DNA of 64,000 bases, taken from assembly GCA_910586395.1 (NCBI GenBank), contig CAJUFX010000003.1, forward strand, positions 231,482-295,481, in the 5' to 3' direction. Origin of the DNA: an uncultured Bacteroidales bacterium (GTDB lineage Bacteria > Bacteroidota > Bacteroidia > Bacteroidales > P3). The position numbers were made by a program, and so were the translations under genes. Under the pieces are notes generated by a model. The model saw nothing but the letters and a program-made list of their open reading frames with translations. It had not been told where the DNA came from and did not search any database. This document shows positions 25,313-33,630 of this stretch, one piece after another. Each line of letters opens with the position of its first letter. Position 1 is the stretch's first letter.

Positions 25313-25911
25313 AAGGCCTCCTCCTGTTGCATGTGACGGCTCTTGACGATCTTCTGCGAAGACTTGGACAGGTTCTCCTCGTCTTCGATGAAACGTTTGA
25401 TCTTCTGCATCGCCTCTTTATAACCGGGAATCTGCACCTTTTCGTACAGATTTACCTTTTGCGTCGTCTTTTTGCGGGCTTTTTCAAGATACTGCATCTT
25501 ATAGCGGAACACCTCGCTCTGCAAGCCGATGGATGCCAATTGTTTGAGCGTTTCCATCCCCTGTGCCGTCCAAGCCGGTTCGGCAAACGCGAGGAACGGC
25601 TTTTCCTTGAACCGGATTTCTTTCAGCACCGGTACCTTGACGCCGGCCACTTTGCCCATCTGCAAATCGATGGCCTCCACCTCCACACAACGGGCGTCCA
25701 ATTCCGGAAACAGGGCCGACAGGCCTTCCAACTGTTGCATCGCCTCCTCCAACGCCTTGTCCAAACGTTCGGCCTCGGCCTTGGCTTTCTTGACCTCCAT
25801 CCGCAAAGCGGACTCCTTGCTCTTGATGGTCGGCAAAGCCCGTTCCCGCATCTTCAGGCTCTTGCCCAACTCGTTGAGCGAAGTTTTATTATATTGAAAT
25901 TTAATCGGCAT
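25309..25911 (-). CDS. ntpD: V-type ATP synthase subunit D
   Basis: A 200-residue coiled-coil protein starting MPIKFQYNKTSLNELGKSLK with long amphipathic helices at both ends. It is the central rotor shaft that links A3B3 catalysis to the K ring. It overlaps ntpI by 4 nt, and the 64-nt gap after ntpB shows no promoter. Confidence 0.92.
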   Translation of the reverse strand: MPIKFQYNKTSLNELGKSLKMRERALPTIKSKESALRMEVKKAKAEAERLDKALEEAMQQLEGLSALFPELDARCVEVEAIDLQMGKVAGVKVPVLKEIRFKEKPFLAFAEPAWTAQGMETLKQLASIGLQSEVFRYKMQYLEKARKKTTQKVNLYEKVQIPGYKEAMQKIKRFIEDEENLSKSSQKIVKSRHMQQEEAL

Positions 25912-25975
25912 TTGCTTTCAAACTTAAACGTCAGGGCCGGGACTTTCAGATTCCGGCTTTCGACCGTTCCGTCAC

Positions 25976-27298
25976 TCAGGCTTTCGGCCAGTACTTATCC
26001 ATCAGGCTCTGTTTGATCGCCACCTCGGCCGGTTTGAAATACTGCGCGAACATACGCCATACGCGGTCCAGCATCTCGGTCGTGTCGATGTTGACGTCTA
26101 TGGCCAGGATATCGGCCGAGTAGTCTTTGGCGAACGCCAAGGTCCGTTCGTCGTAGTCACTCAGGTCAAAACCGTTCTCCAGTTTGGTGCGCGCGTTGGC
26201 CGCGTCGGCGTACAGACGGACGGCCGCATTCATGACCTGCGGATGATCCTCGCGCGTCTGCTTGCCGATAACAAGCTGTTTCAGACGCGAAAGCGAACGG
26301 AACGGGTCGATGATGACCTTATTGACATCGCTGTCATTACGCAGGAACAACTGCCCCTCCGTAATATAGCCCGTATTGTCGGGAATGGCGTGCGTGATGT
26401 CGCCGCCGCTCAAAGTCGTCACGGCGATGATCGTGATGGAACCGCCGTCCGGCAACTGCACGGCCTTTTCGTAAATCTTGGCCAAATCGGAATAGAGCGA
26501 ACCCGGCATGCTGTCCTTGGACGGTATCTGGTCCATCCGGTTGGAGACGATGCTCAACGCATCAGCGTAAAGCGTCATATCGGTCAACAAAACAAGCACT
26601 TTCTCGTTCTTGTCCACGGCGAAATATTCGGCCGCCGTCAAGGCCATGTCCGGAATCAGCAACCGTTCCACCGGCGGCTGTTCGGTCGTGTTCACGAAAC
26701 AGATCATCTTGTCGAGCACACCGGCATTTTCAAACGAATGCTTGAAAAACAGATAGTCGTCGTTCGTGAGCCCCATGCCCCCCAAAATAATCTTATCGAC
26801 CTTGGCACGCAGGGCCACCATACACATGACCTGGTTGAACGGTTCGTTCGGGTCGGCGAAGAACGGAATCTTCTGTCCCGATACCAGCGTATTGTTCAAG
26901 TCGATACCGGCCATACCCGTGGGAATGAGTTCCGAAGGCTGTTTGCGGCGGAACGGATTGACAGAAGGACCGCCGATCTCGCGCTCCTCGCCCTCCGTCT
27001 CGGCGCCGCCGTCGATCGGCTCGCCGTAAGCGTTGAAAAACCGGCCGACCAAATCGTCGCCCACCTTGAGCGAGGGCACCTTGCCCAAGAATACGACCTC
27101 GGCATTCGTCGGCAAGCCTTCCGTACCGGCAAACACCTGCAACGTGATGCGGTCGCCCTTGATCTTGACCACCTGCGCCAGACGGTCGCCCACCATGGCC
27201 AACTCGTCGTTGGAAACCTGCGTCGCCCGCACATCGACCGTCGCCTTGGTCACGGCCTCCAAGCGCGTATATACTTTTTGAAACGCTGTCTTTTCCAT
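25976..27298 (-). CDS. ntpB: V-type ATP synthase subunit B
   Basis: A 440-residue non-catalytic nucleotide-binding subunit. It has an N-terminal beta-barrel, NPFRRKQPSELIPTGMAGID before the degenerate P-loop region (SGQKIPFFADPNEPF) and DMTLYADALSIVSN in the Walker B area. It alternates with A in the catalytic hexamer. It begins 8 nt after ntpA. Confidence 0.95.
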   Translation of the reverse strand: MEKTAFQKVYTRLEAVTKATVDVRATQVSNDELAMVGDRLAQVVKIKGDRITLQVFAGTEGLPTNAEVVFLGKVPSLKVGDDLVGRFFNAYGEPIDGGAETEGEEREIGGPSVNPFRRKQPSELIPTGMAGIDLNNTLVSGQKIPFFADPNEPFNQVMCMVALRAKVDKIILGGMGLTNDDYLFFKHSFENAGVLDKMICFVNTTEQPPVERLLIPDMALTAAEYFAVDKNEKVLVLLTDMTLYADALSIVSNRMDQIPSKDSMPGSLYSDLAKIYEKAVQLPDGGSITIIAVTTLSGGDITHAIPDNTGYITEGQLFLRNDSDVNKVIIDPFRSLSRLKQLVIGKQTREDHPQVMNAAVRLYADAANARTKLENGFDLSDYDERTLAFAKDYSADILAIDVNIDTTEMLDRVWRMFAQYFKPAEVAIKQSLMDKYWPKA

Positions 27299-27306
27299 AA
27301 TTTCGC

Positions 27307-29070
27307 TTATTTATCTTGTTGATAGCGGGCTACCCACGCATCTATTTCCTGTTCGTAACGTTTGAAATCCTCGCTTTGGAACTGACTGTAGTTCATCTGT
27401 TTGAAAAGATTTATCAACTGCTTGTAGAACTGCACGCAATCGTTGAAATCCTCAAACTTGTAATGGCGTTCGCAAAGTCCCATGACTTTCTCGAACATGT
27501 ACCGCTGCCGTTCCATCGGGGTCAGGCTGTCGGTGCTGTCGAACGCATCCTGCTGCAAGATGACGAAGTCGATGAGTTCCGACTTCCAAAAACTGTCGTG
27601 ATATGAAACGGGAACGCCGTCGTCGCCGAGGATGTTGATCTGTTCGTTGGCTTCCTTGCCGCGCAACACGTAGTTTTTGCCGGCACGCACTTTGTCAACC
27701 CAGCCCGCCCCCATGCGTTCGTTCATATAGGCCTCTATCTCCGGATAGTCCAGATATTTGGAGTAGCTGTCAATCGGGTCGATGGCCGGATAACGCTTGC
27801 TGTCGGCACGCGACTGCGCCAATGCGTAAAAACAGCGCGCGGCCTTTTTCGTGCCCTCGGTCACGGGTTCCTTCAGGTTACCGCCCGCCGGCGAAACCGT
27901 ACCGATGAATGTGATGGAGCCGCTTTGGCCGTTGTTCAGATAAACGATACCCGCCCGCGCGTAAAAACTGGAGATGATGGACGTCAAATCCATCGGGAAC
28001 GCGTCCTGCCCCGGCAACTCTTCCAAACGGTTCGACATCTCGCGCAAGGCCTGCGCCCAACGCGAGGTGGAGTCGGCCAACAGCAATACGCGCAAGCCCA
28101 TGGCGCGGTAATACTCGCCTATCGTCATGGCCGTATAAACCGACGCCTCGCGCGCGGCCACCGGCATATTGGACGTGTTGCATATAATAGTGGTGCGTTC
28201 CATCAGACTGCGGTTCGTCCGCGGATCGATGAGTTCGGGAAACTCGGCGAAAATCTCGACGACCTCGTTGGCCCGTTCGCCGCAAGCCGCCATCAGAATC
28301 ACATCCACGTCGGCCTGCTTCGAAATCGCGTGCTGCAACACCGTCTTGCCCGAACCGAACGGTCCCGGAATAAAGCCCGTCCCGCCCTCGGCAATCGGAT
28401 TGAACGTATCCATGACACGTACGCCCGTTTCCAAAACCTTGAACGGACGCGGTTTTTCCTTATAATGAGTAATGGCCACACGCACCGGCCATTTCTGCAC
28501 CATCGTGACCGCGCAACGTTCGCCGGCCTCGTTTTTGAGGACGGCCACAGTTTCCGTTATCGCATAGGCGCCGGCCGGCATGATTTCCTCCACCGTGTAT
28601 TCGCCTTTCCATGCGAAAGGCACCATGATTTTATGCGGCAACCAGCCTTCCTTGACCTCCCCGAGCCAGTCGGCGGCTCGGACGCGGTCGCCCGTTTTAG
28701 CCAAAGGCGTGAAATCCCATTTCTTCGTCTTGTCGAGCGGCTCCGTATATTCGCCCCGGCGCAGAAAAACGCCTTCCATCGTCTCCAGATTATTCTGCAA
28801 ACCGTCGTAATAGCTGGACAACAGCCCCGGCCCCAGCGTCACCTCCAGCAAATGTCCTTCGAAGCTGACGGGTGCCCCCACCTGCAATCCGCGCGTACTT
28901 TCATACACCTGCACATAGGCGGTATCGCCGTCTATCTTGATGACCTCGGCCATCAGTCTGACCCCGCGCAAGTCTATGAAACAAATCTCATTCTGCGCTA
29001 CCGGGCCTTCGGTCTTTACCGTCACGAGATTGGCGGTAATGCCGCTTACGGTTCCTCTTGTCTTCTCCAT
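27307..29070 (-). CDS. ntpA: V-type ATP synthase catalytic subunit A
   Basis: A 587-residue catalytic subunit with Walker A GPFGSGKTV, Walker B region LRVLLLADSTSRW and the V-type insertion ('non-homologous region') in the N-terminal third. It hydrolyses or makes ATP with rotation of the D-K rotor. It is preceded by the DUF2764 gene with a 39-nt gap. Confidence 0.97.
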   Translation of the reverse strand: MEKTRGTVSGITANLVTVKTEGPVAQNEICFIDLRGVRLMAEVIKIDGDTAYVQVYESTRGLQVGAPVSFEGHLLEVTLGPGLLSSYYDGLQNNLETMEGVFLRRGEYTEPLDKTKKWDFTPLAKTGDRVRAADWLGEVKEGWLPHKIMVPFAWKGEYTVEEIMPAGAYAITETVAVLKNEAGERCAVTMVQKWPVRVAITHYKEKPRPFKVLETGVRVMDTFNPIAEGGTGFIPGPFGSGKTVLQHAISKQADVDVILMAACGERANEVVEIFAEFPELIDPRTNRSLMERTTIICNTSNMPVAAREASVYTAMTIGEYYRAMGLRVLLLADSTSRWAQALREMSNRLEELPGQDAFPMDLTSIISSFYARAGIVYLNNGQSGSITFIGTVSPAGGNLKEPVTEGTKKAARCFYALAQSRADSKRYPAIDPIDSYSKYLDYPEIEAYMNERMGAGWVDKVRAGKNYVLRGKEANEQINILGDDGVPVSYHDSFWKSELIDFVILQQDAFDSTDSLTPMERQRYMFEKVMGLCERHYKFEDFNDCVQFYKQLINLFKQMNYSQFQSEDFKRYEQEIDAWVARYQQDK

Positions 29071-29109
29071 ATATTCTGTTATCTGTGCGCCTTATCCGAG
29101 GCACGCTAT

Positions 29110-30081
29110 TTATGCGCCGGTCGTGGCGCTGAATTCATTTTTCTCCCAATCCACCGCCCGCAAAGACTGCAATTTCTCCTTGAGCATCTTTTGGCCGTCG
29201 GCCTTTTTGAGCCGCTGCCAACGTTGTTGCAACTGCAAACGGATGAAATACGCCCATAGATAATCGGTCGAAGCGGTCGAAGCGCCGCCCCAAGCCTCGG
29301 CATACCGCCAACGGAACGTGTCGCAGAGCCATTCCCGCTTCATCAGATCGGGTTCAGACTCCGCCTTTTCCATGTCCCCGGCATAATCCCACAGCTGCGC
29401 CAACGGTTCCTTGTCCAACGCCCGCATCCATTCCTCATCGGCCGCCGCCCGATCGCCCTTGGCCGGATAGGCCGGCAGACGGTCGTCCATCAACGCTTCC
29501 GGATATTTCTTGCGGTTGATCCGGCTGGCCGCCACCTTCCATTCCCAGTCGAAACGGTAGTACGACGTCAAAAACGCGGAGGACAAGGCCGGTACCTGCG
29601 CGTAAAACATGGCCTGCAAACGCCGGTAAGCCTCGGTTTCCGACCAGACTTCCCCGTCCTGGCCGTCGTCCGAAAACGTAGAAGCGGCCACAATGCCCCC
29701 GGCCTCACCGGCCGTCTGCCGCGCGATCGCGGCCGCACACTGCCGGCCGTAAGCACCCCTGAACGCCTGCATATAGGGCAAACGTTCAATTTCCGTCACG
29801 AGACAGGCCGGTTCGAATCCGCCCGCCGACGGCACGGCATCCCGATCGACCCGCGACGCGCTTCCGGCCGCGATATCCGCGTCCGCACAGGCTTCCGCCC
29901 GCACTTTCTCCATCCATATTTTATGGTAGGCGGGCGAAAAAATAAAAGCCAAAACCGCCAAATCCTTACGGCTTAGCAATTCCTTTGCTTCGGCGCAAAT
30001 CGCCTCGACGGAAGGACCTTCCCCCTCCGCGCTGAACGTCCATTGCGGCAAAGCGGCTGAAAAATAAGGATAGGCTGACAT
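29110..30081 (-). CDS. DUF2764 family protein (V-ATPase-associated)
   Basis: A 323-residue soluble helical protein starting MSAYPYFSAALPQWTF. DUF2764 genes recur between V-ATPase E and A genes in Bacteroidetes, spirochaetes and chlamydiae. Its position and helical make-up suggest it replaces the missing C-type (stalk) subunit, but this is inference. It is co-directional with E and A, 59 nt after the E stop. Confidence 0.8.
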   Translation of the reverse strand: MSAYPYFSAALPQWTFSAEGEGPSVEAICAEAKELLSRKDLAVLAFIFSPAYHKIWMEKVRAEACADADIAAGSASRVDRDAVPSAGGFEPACLVTEIERLPYMQAFRGAYGRQCAAAIARQTAGEAGGIVAASTFSDDGQDGEVWSETEAYRRLQAMFYAQVPALSSAFLTSYYRFDWEWKVAASRINRKKYPEALMDDRLPAYPAKGDRAAADEEWMRALDKEPLAQLWDYAGDMEKAESEPDLMKREWLCDTFRWRYAEAWGGASTASTDYLWAYFIRLQLQQRWQRLKKADGQKMLKEKLQSLRAVDWEKNEFSATTGA

Positions 30082-30140
30082 AGACTATCGGTTTAGTTCG
30101 ATGGATGAACCGACTGACGAAAATTCGACGGCCGACACGG

Positions 30141-30755
30141 CTAAAACAACCAACGACGCAGGTTTTCGCGCGCATACTGCTTAAGCAGGGCGGCGAAATC
30201 CGCTTCGGTAAAACTCAATTTGTAACCTTTTTCCCGGCTCTGTACCTGAAACCCGTGTTGCAGGTCGCGGCGGTACCGCACCTGCAGACCGGCCTGCAAC
30301 GCCTGGCCCAAAGCCTGTTGCAACATCGCATCGTACCGTTGCCGTTGGTCTTCCGGCAACAGCAACGTCAGATCGGCCGCCCCGGCTTCACCTTGACCGA
30401 ACGCACGCACGGCCGCCAACAACATTTCCTTGACGAACGCATCCTGATCGAACGCGGCCTTGACGGCCGGTTCCACGGTTTTTTGGAGCAACGTCTCCTC
30501 CAAATCGGATTTGGCGGCGGAAAGCATCTGACGCAGACAACGTTTGAGTTCAGCCTCGGCACTCTCCTTCTCTTTGGCGATGTCGGCCGTCGCCTGCGCA
30601 CGCAGGGCGGCGACTTCGGCTTCCGCCGCCTTTTTACAACGTTCGGCTTCCGCCTTGGCTTCGGCCAATAGGCGGTCGCCCTCGGCTTTACCTTTCGACA
30701 ACCCCTCTTCGTACAGTTTCCGGGTTATTTCCTGCAATTTGCTTTCCGTCTCCAT
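30141..30755 (-). CDS. ntpE: V-type ATP synthase subunit E
   Basis: A 204-residue protein with a long N-terminal coiled coil rich in Ala, Glu and Lys (AEAKAEAERCKKAAEAEVAA) and a globular C-terminus. It is the peripheral stator subunit, and the first gene of the seven-gene ATPase operon with a promoter at 30790-30820. No genes for C, F or G/H stalk subunits are present. Confidence 0.88.
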   Translation of the reverse strand: METESKLQEITRKLYEEGLSKGKAEGDRLLAEAKAEAERCKKAAEAEVAALRAQATADIAKEKESAEAELKRCLRQMLSAAKSDLEETLLQKTVEPAVKAAFDQDAFVKEMLLAAVRAFGQGEAGAADLTLLLPEDQRQRYDAMLQQALGQALQAGLQVRYRRDLQHGFQVQSREKGYKLSFTEADFAALLKQYARENLRRWLF

Positions 30756-30789
30756 ATCAATGACTTTAGACTTTTATATAAAGGAATTA

Positions 30790-30820
30790 CAAATTTAATT
30801 ATTTTTTGCTTATCGGCAAG
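30790..30820 (-). promoter_or_regulatory. Promoter of the V-ATPase operon
   Basis: TAAATTTG on the minus strand (30790-30797) with a CTTG-type -33 at 30817-30820 (19-nt spacer). The leader to the ntpE ATG is about 30 nt. Confidence 0.65.
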
Positions 30821-30850
30821 TTTTATATCCGATTTAATCCCTTTTTTACC

Positions 30851-30858
30851 TATCTTTG
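30851..30858 (+). promoter_or_regulatory. -7 element upstream of the spmAB-like gene
   Basis: TATCTTTG followed by CAG, a common Bacteroidetes -7 form; no perfect -33 TTTG. Transcription from here would give a leader of about 190 nt that contains the palindromic repeat (30876-30958). Confidence 0.6.
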
Positions 30859-30875
30859 CAGTTAAACGGCCAACG

Positions 30876-30958
30876 TTTTTTGATAAACCGAGAGCATAAG
30901 CGATGCGTGCATTGCTTATGCCAAGGCGAAAAAACGCCGGCAGAAAACCGAGATAGGA
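30876..30958 (+). repeat. Palindrome-bearing dispersed repeat, copy 1 (intergenic)
   Basis: 83 bp similar to 59873-59954 inside uppP. Shared blocks in order: TTTTTGxTAAxCC, GCATA...TATGCC, CCAxGGCGAxAAAA, GAAAxCCGA and AGGA. A 12-bp stem (30894-30905 with 30910-30921) has loop CGTG. Translated in the same frame relative to the repeat, both copies give similar peptides (CLCQGEKTPAENR here, GLCHGEKRCAKPN in uppP). A further 60 bp (to about 31020) with hairpin CGCGGC-AAA-GCCGCG may belong to a longer form. It occupies most of the spmAB-like leader. Confidence 0.6.
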
Positions 30959-31054
30959 TACGGCGGTCCGCGGCAAAGCCGCGAATGCCCTTCCAAACAT
31001 GGTTGCGACAAATAACATGCCAATTTTCATATACGATATTTAACGACCGCCCCT

Positions 31055-32293
31055 ATGCTACTTAATTATATTTGGATTGCCTTCTTCCTGATTGCCATTA
31101 CGGTAGCCGTCTTTCACTTTATCATGACCGGCGAGGCCGAAATTTTCCGCAGCCTCGTCAACGCCACATTTGATTATGCCAAATTTGCAGTCATGGACAT
31201 CGCGTTGCCGCTGACCGGCATCATGACACTTTGGCTTGGCCTGATGAACATAGGGGAACGCGCGGGTGCCATCCGCTTCCTATCGCGCATCGTCGGCCCG
31301 TTTTTCCACAAACTCTTTCCGGAAATACCGGCCGACCATCCGGCTACAGGTCAGCTCATGCTGAACTTCTCGGCCAACATGCTCGGCCTCGACAACGCCG
31401 CCACTCCGCTCGGTCTCAAGGCCATGGAGAGCATGCAGAGCCTGAACCCGAACAAAGACACGGCCTCGAACGCCCAGATCATGTTTCTGGCCATCAACAC
31501 CTCCGGCCTGACGTTGATTCCCATCGCCATCATGGCGCAACGCGCGCTACTCGGCGCGGCCAACCCGGCCGACATCTTCCTGCCGCTGCTCATGGCCACA
31601 TTCTGTTCCACGCTCGGCGGCATCATCTATGTCGCCGTCAAACAAAAAATCAACCTGTTGGACAAAACCATCCTCGGCTGGCTCGGCGGCCTGACCCTGC
31701 TCATCGCCGGATTGGCCTGGTTCGGCACGCAGGCCGCGCCCGAAACGCTGGAACGATTCTCCACGGTTTTCGGCAACGGCCTGTTGCTGTTGCTGGTCGC
31801 GGGTTTTATCGGCGGCGGCCTCTACAAGCGCATCAATGTCTATGACGCCTTTATCGCCGGGGCCAAAGACGGCTTTTCGACCACAGTCAAAATCGTGCCC
31901 TACCTCGTGGGCATGCTCGTGGCCATCGGTATCTTCCGCGCTTCGGGCGCGATGGACTATCTCGTTGACGGCCTGACCGCCTTATTCGGGCTCCTCGGCC
32001 TCGACACCGACTTCGTGGCCGCCCTGCCGACCGCCTTGATGAAACCGCTGAGCGGCAGCGGCGCCAAAGCCATGATGGTGGAGACCATGAACGCTTATGG
32101 CGCCGACAGTTTCGTGGGACGGCTCTCCTGCCTGTTCCAAGGTTCGGCCGACACGACTTTTTATATCATCGCCCTGTACTTCGGATCGGTCGGCATCCGC
32201 AAATACCGCTATGCCGTACAAGCCGGCCTTATGGCCGACCTAATCGGCGTCGTCGCGGCCGTCGTCATCGCTTATATCTTTTTCCATGCTTAG
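31055..32293 (+). CDS. SpmA-SpmB-like fused membrane protein (nucleoside-recognition domains)
   Basis: A 412-residue polytopic protein. The N-terminal half resembles spore maturation protein SpmA (NFSANMLGLDNAATPLGLKAM) and the C-terminal half SpmB (PTALMKPLSGSGAKAMMVE, GSADTTFYIIALYFG). In non-sporulating Bacteroidetes this fused 'nucleoside recognition' (Gate-domain) protein is widespread and probably a transporter of unknown substrate. It overlaps the next gene by 8 nt. Confidence 0.85.
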   Translation: MLLNYIWIAFFLIAITVAVFHFIMTGEAEIFRSLVNATFDYAKFAVMDIALPLTGIMTLWLGLMNIGERAGAIRFLSRIVGPFFHKLFPEIPADHPATGQLMLNFSANMLGLDNAATPLGLKAMESMQSLNPNKDTASNAQIMFLAINTSGLTLIPIAIMAQRALLGAANPADIFLPLLMATFCSTLGGIIYVAVKQKINLLDKTILGWLGGLTLLIAGLAWFGTQAAPETLERFSTVFGNGLLLLLVAGFIGGGLYKRINVYDAFIAGAKDGFSTTVKIVPYLVGMLVAIGIFRASGAMDYLVDGLTALFGLLGLDTDFVAALPTALMKPLSGSGAKAMMVETMNAYGADSFVGRLSCLFQGSADTTFYIIALYFGSVGIRKYRYAVQAGLMADLIGVVAAVVIAYIFFHA

Positions 32294-33620
32294 AACAGTC
32301 TTACGTCCAACCGCCATGCGCCCATCCCGCCTTATCCGCCTCGCCCTTTACGCCGGCCTCTCCGGCGCACTTTTCCCCACCGGCCTGAACGCCCAAACGG
32401 GGGCGCGGCCGGCCTTACCGACCGAACTCCAATGGCCGTCCACGGTTTTCAAGAGCGTGACGGTAACGGCCCCCGAAACCTCGACGCTGTTCCTACCGAT
32501 GCTGGAATTGGGTTCCGGCCAAAAACTTCAGGTGGGCTTCGACGATGTGGCCGACCGCGACCTGAACCTGCGCTACCGCCTCGTTCTCTGTAATCCGGAC
32601 GCCACGTTCAGTCCGGCTCCTCTGAACGAAATCGAATACATAGACGGTCAGAACACGCTCTATATCGAGGCTTCGGAACTTTCGATGGCCACGCGCGTCA
32701 ACTACGCGCACTATGCGTTTGAAATCCCCGCCCCTTATCAGAAACTTAAGAAGTCAGGGCTTTACAAGGCGGAAATATACGAAGCCGACCGCCCCGACGA
32801 AACGCTATTGACCGTTCCCTTTTTAGTTTGCGAACCCTTGGCCGCCATAACCGCTTCGGTCTTTCCATCCAAAAACGTGGCCGAACGGTTGCGAAAGCAA
32901 CAGCTCTCGGCCGAAATCCGGCTGACGCAAAGCGACTTGCGCTTGATTTCGCCCGAACAGAGCCTGAAAGTCTATGCCGTCCAAAACCTGAACTGGCGCA
33001 CGGCCCGCCGGTTGCCGCTTCAATACGCCAGCGGCAACACCTATTATTATCAGGACGCGCCGCCGCTCGTTTTCGATGGCCTGAACGAATACCGAAACTT
33101 CGACATCCGATCGCTCAACTACGCCGGCCGAGGCGTGGAACGTCTGGAACTGGACGCCGACGACGTATGGCATGTATTCCTCTACAACCAAAAAAGCAAA
33201 GCGGGCGAAAGCTACGTGCAAAACGACGATTTGAACGGCCGCTTCGTCATCAAGCAGAACCATTCGGACGCTTCGGATATCGAAGCCGATTACGCGCACG
33301 TACATTTCTTTTTCGACTATCCGTTCCAACCCGACCAACAACTGTATGTAACGGGCGATTTCAACAACTGGCGGACCGACGACGAAAGCCGCCTGTATTA
33401 TGACGGAGATTTGGGGCTCTATACGACCGCCCTATTGCTCAAACAGGGCTTCTACGATTATATGGTCTTGCTCGAAAACGCGAAAGGGCGTCAATACGTG
33501 CCGACCGAGAACAATTTTCAGGAAACCGAAAACGATTACTATATCCTGGTGTTTTACCGCGAACCCGGCGGACGGCACGACCGTCTGATCGGCGTAGAGC
33601 ACCTGAACAGCCGCGAATAA
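32286..33620 (+). CDS. DUF5103 / T9SS plug-domain protein
   Basis: A 444-residue exported protein with a signal peptide (LALYAGLSGALFPTGLNAQ) and a beta-rich DUF5103 region, including the PLNEIEYIDGQ, YAHYAFEIP and HVHFFFDYPF...LYVTGDFNNW stretches. DUF5103 is named after the plug protein of the type IX secretion translocon (SprA complex). Start 32286 overlaps the previous gene by 8 nt; Met at 32316 (MRPSRLIRL) gives a more typical signal peptide. It is followed after 10 nt by the kinase-RapZ gene. Confidence 0.82.
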   Translation: MLRTVLRPTAMRPSRLIRLALYAGLSGALFPTGLNAQTGARPALPTELQWPSTVFKSVTVTAPETSTLFLPMLELGSGQKLQVGFDDVADRDLNLRYRLVLCNPDATFSPAPLNEIEYIDGQNTLYIEASELSMATRVNYAHYAFEIPAPYQKLKKSGLYKAEIYEADRPDETLLTVPFLVCEPLAAITASVFPSKNVAERLRKQQLSAEIRLTQSDLRLISPEQSLKVYAVQNLNWRTARRLPLQYASGNTYYYQDAPPLVFDGLNEYRNFDIRSLNYAGRGVERLELDADDVWHVFLYNQKSKAGESYVQNDDLNGRFVIKQNHSDASDIEADYAHVHFFFDYPFQPDQQLYVTGDFNNWRTDDESRLYYDGDLGLYTTALLLKQGFYDYMVLLENAKGRQYVPTENNFQETENDYYILVFYREPGGRHDRLIGVEHLNSRE

Positions 33621-33630
33621 ATCCGTCACG

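Noticed and set aside
29808..29820. tRNA-like T-arm sequence GGTTCGAATCC
   Set aside because: It lies inside the DUF2764 coding sequence and no acceptor stem, D-arm or anticodon arm can be placed around it.
30725..31065. Two open frames over the intergenic repeat (30725-31030 minus, 30856-31065 plus)
   Set aside because: They are products of the repeat sequence. The minus frame also runs through the V-ATPase promoter. Kept only as evidence for the repeat's reading frame.
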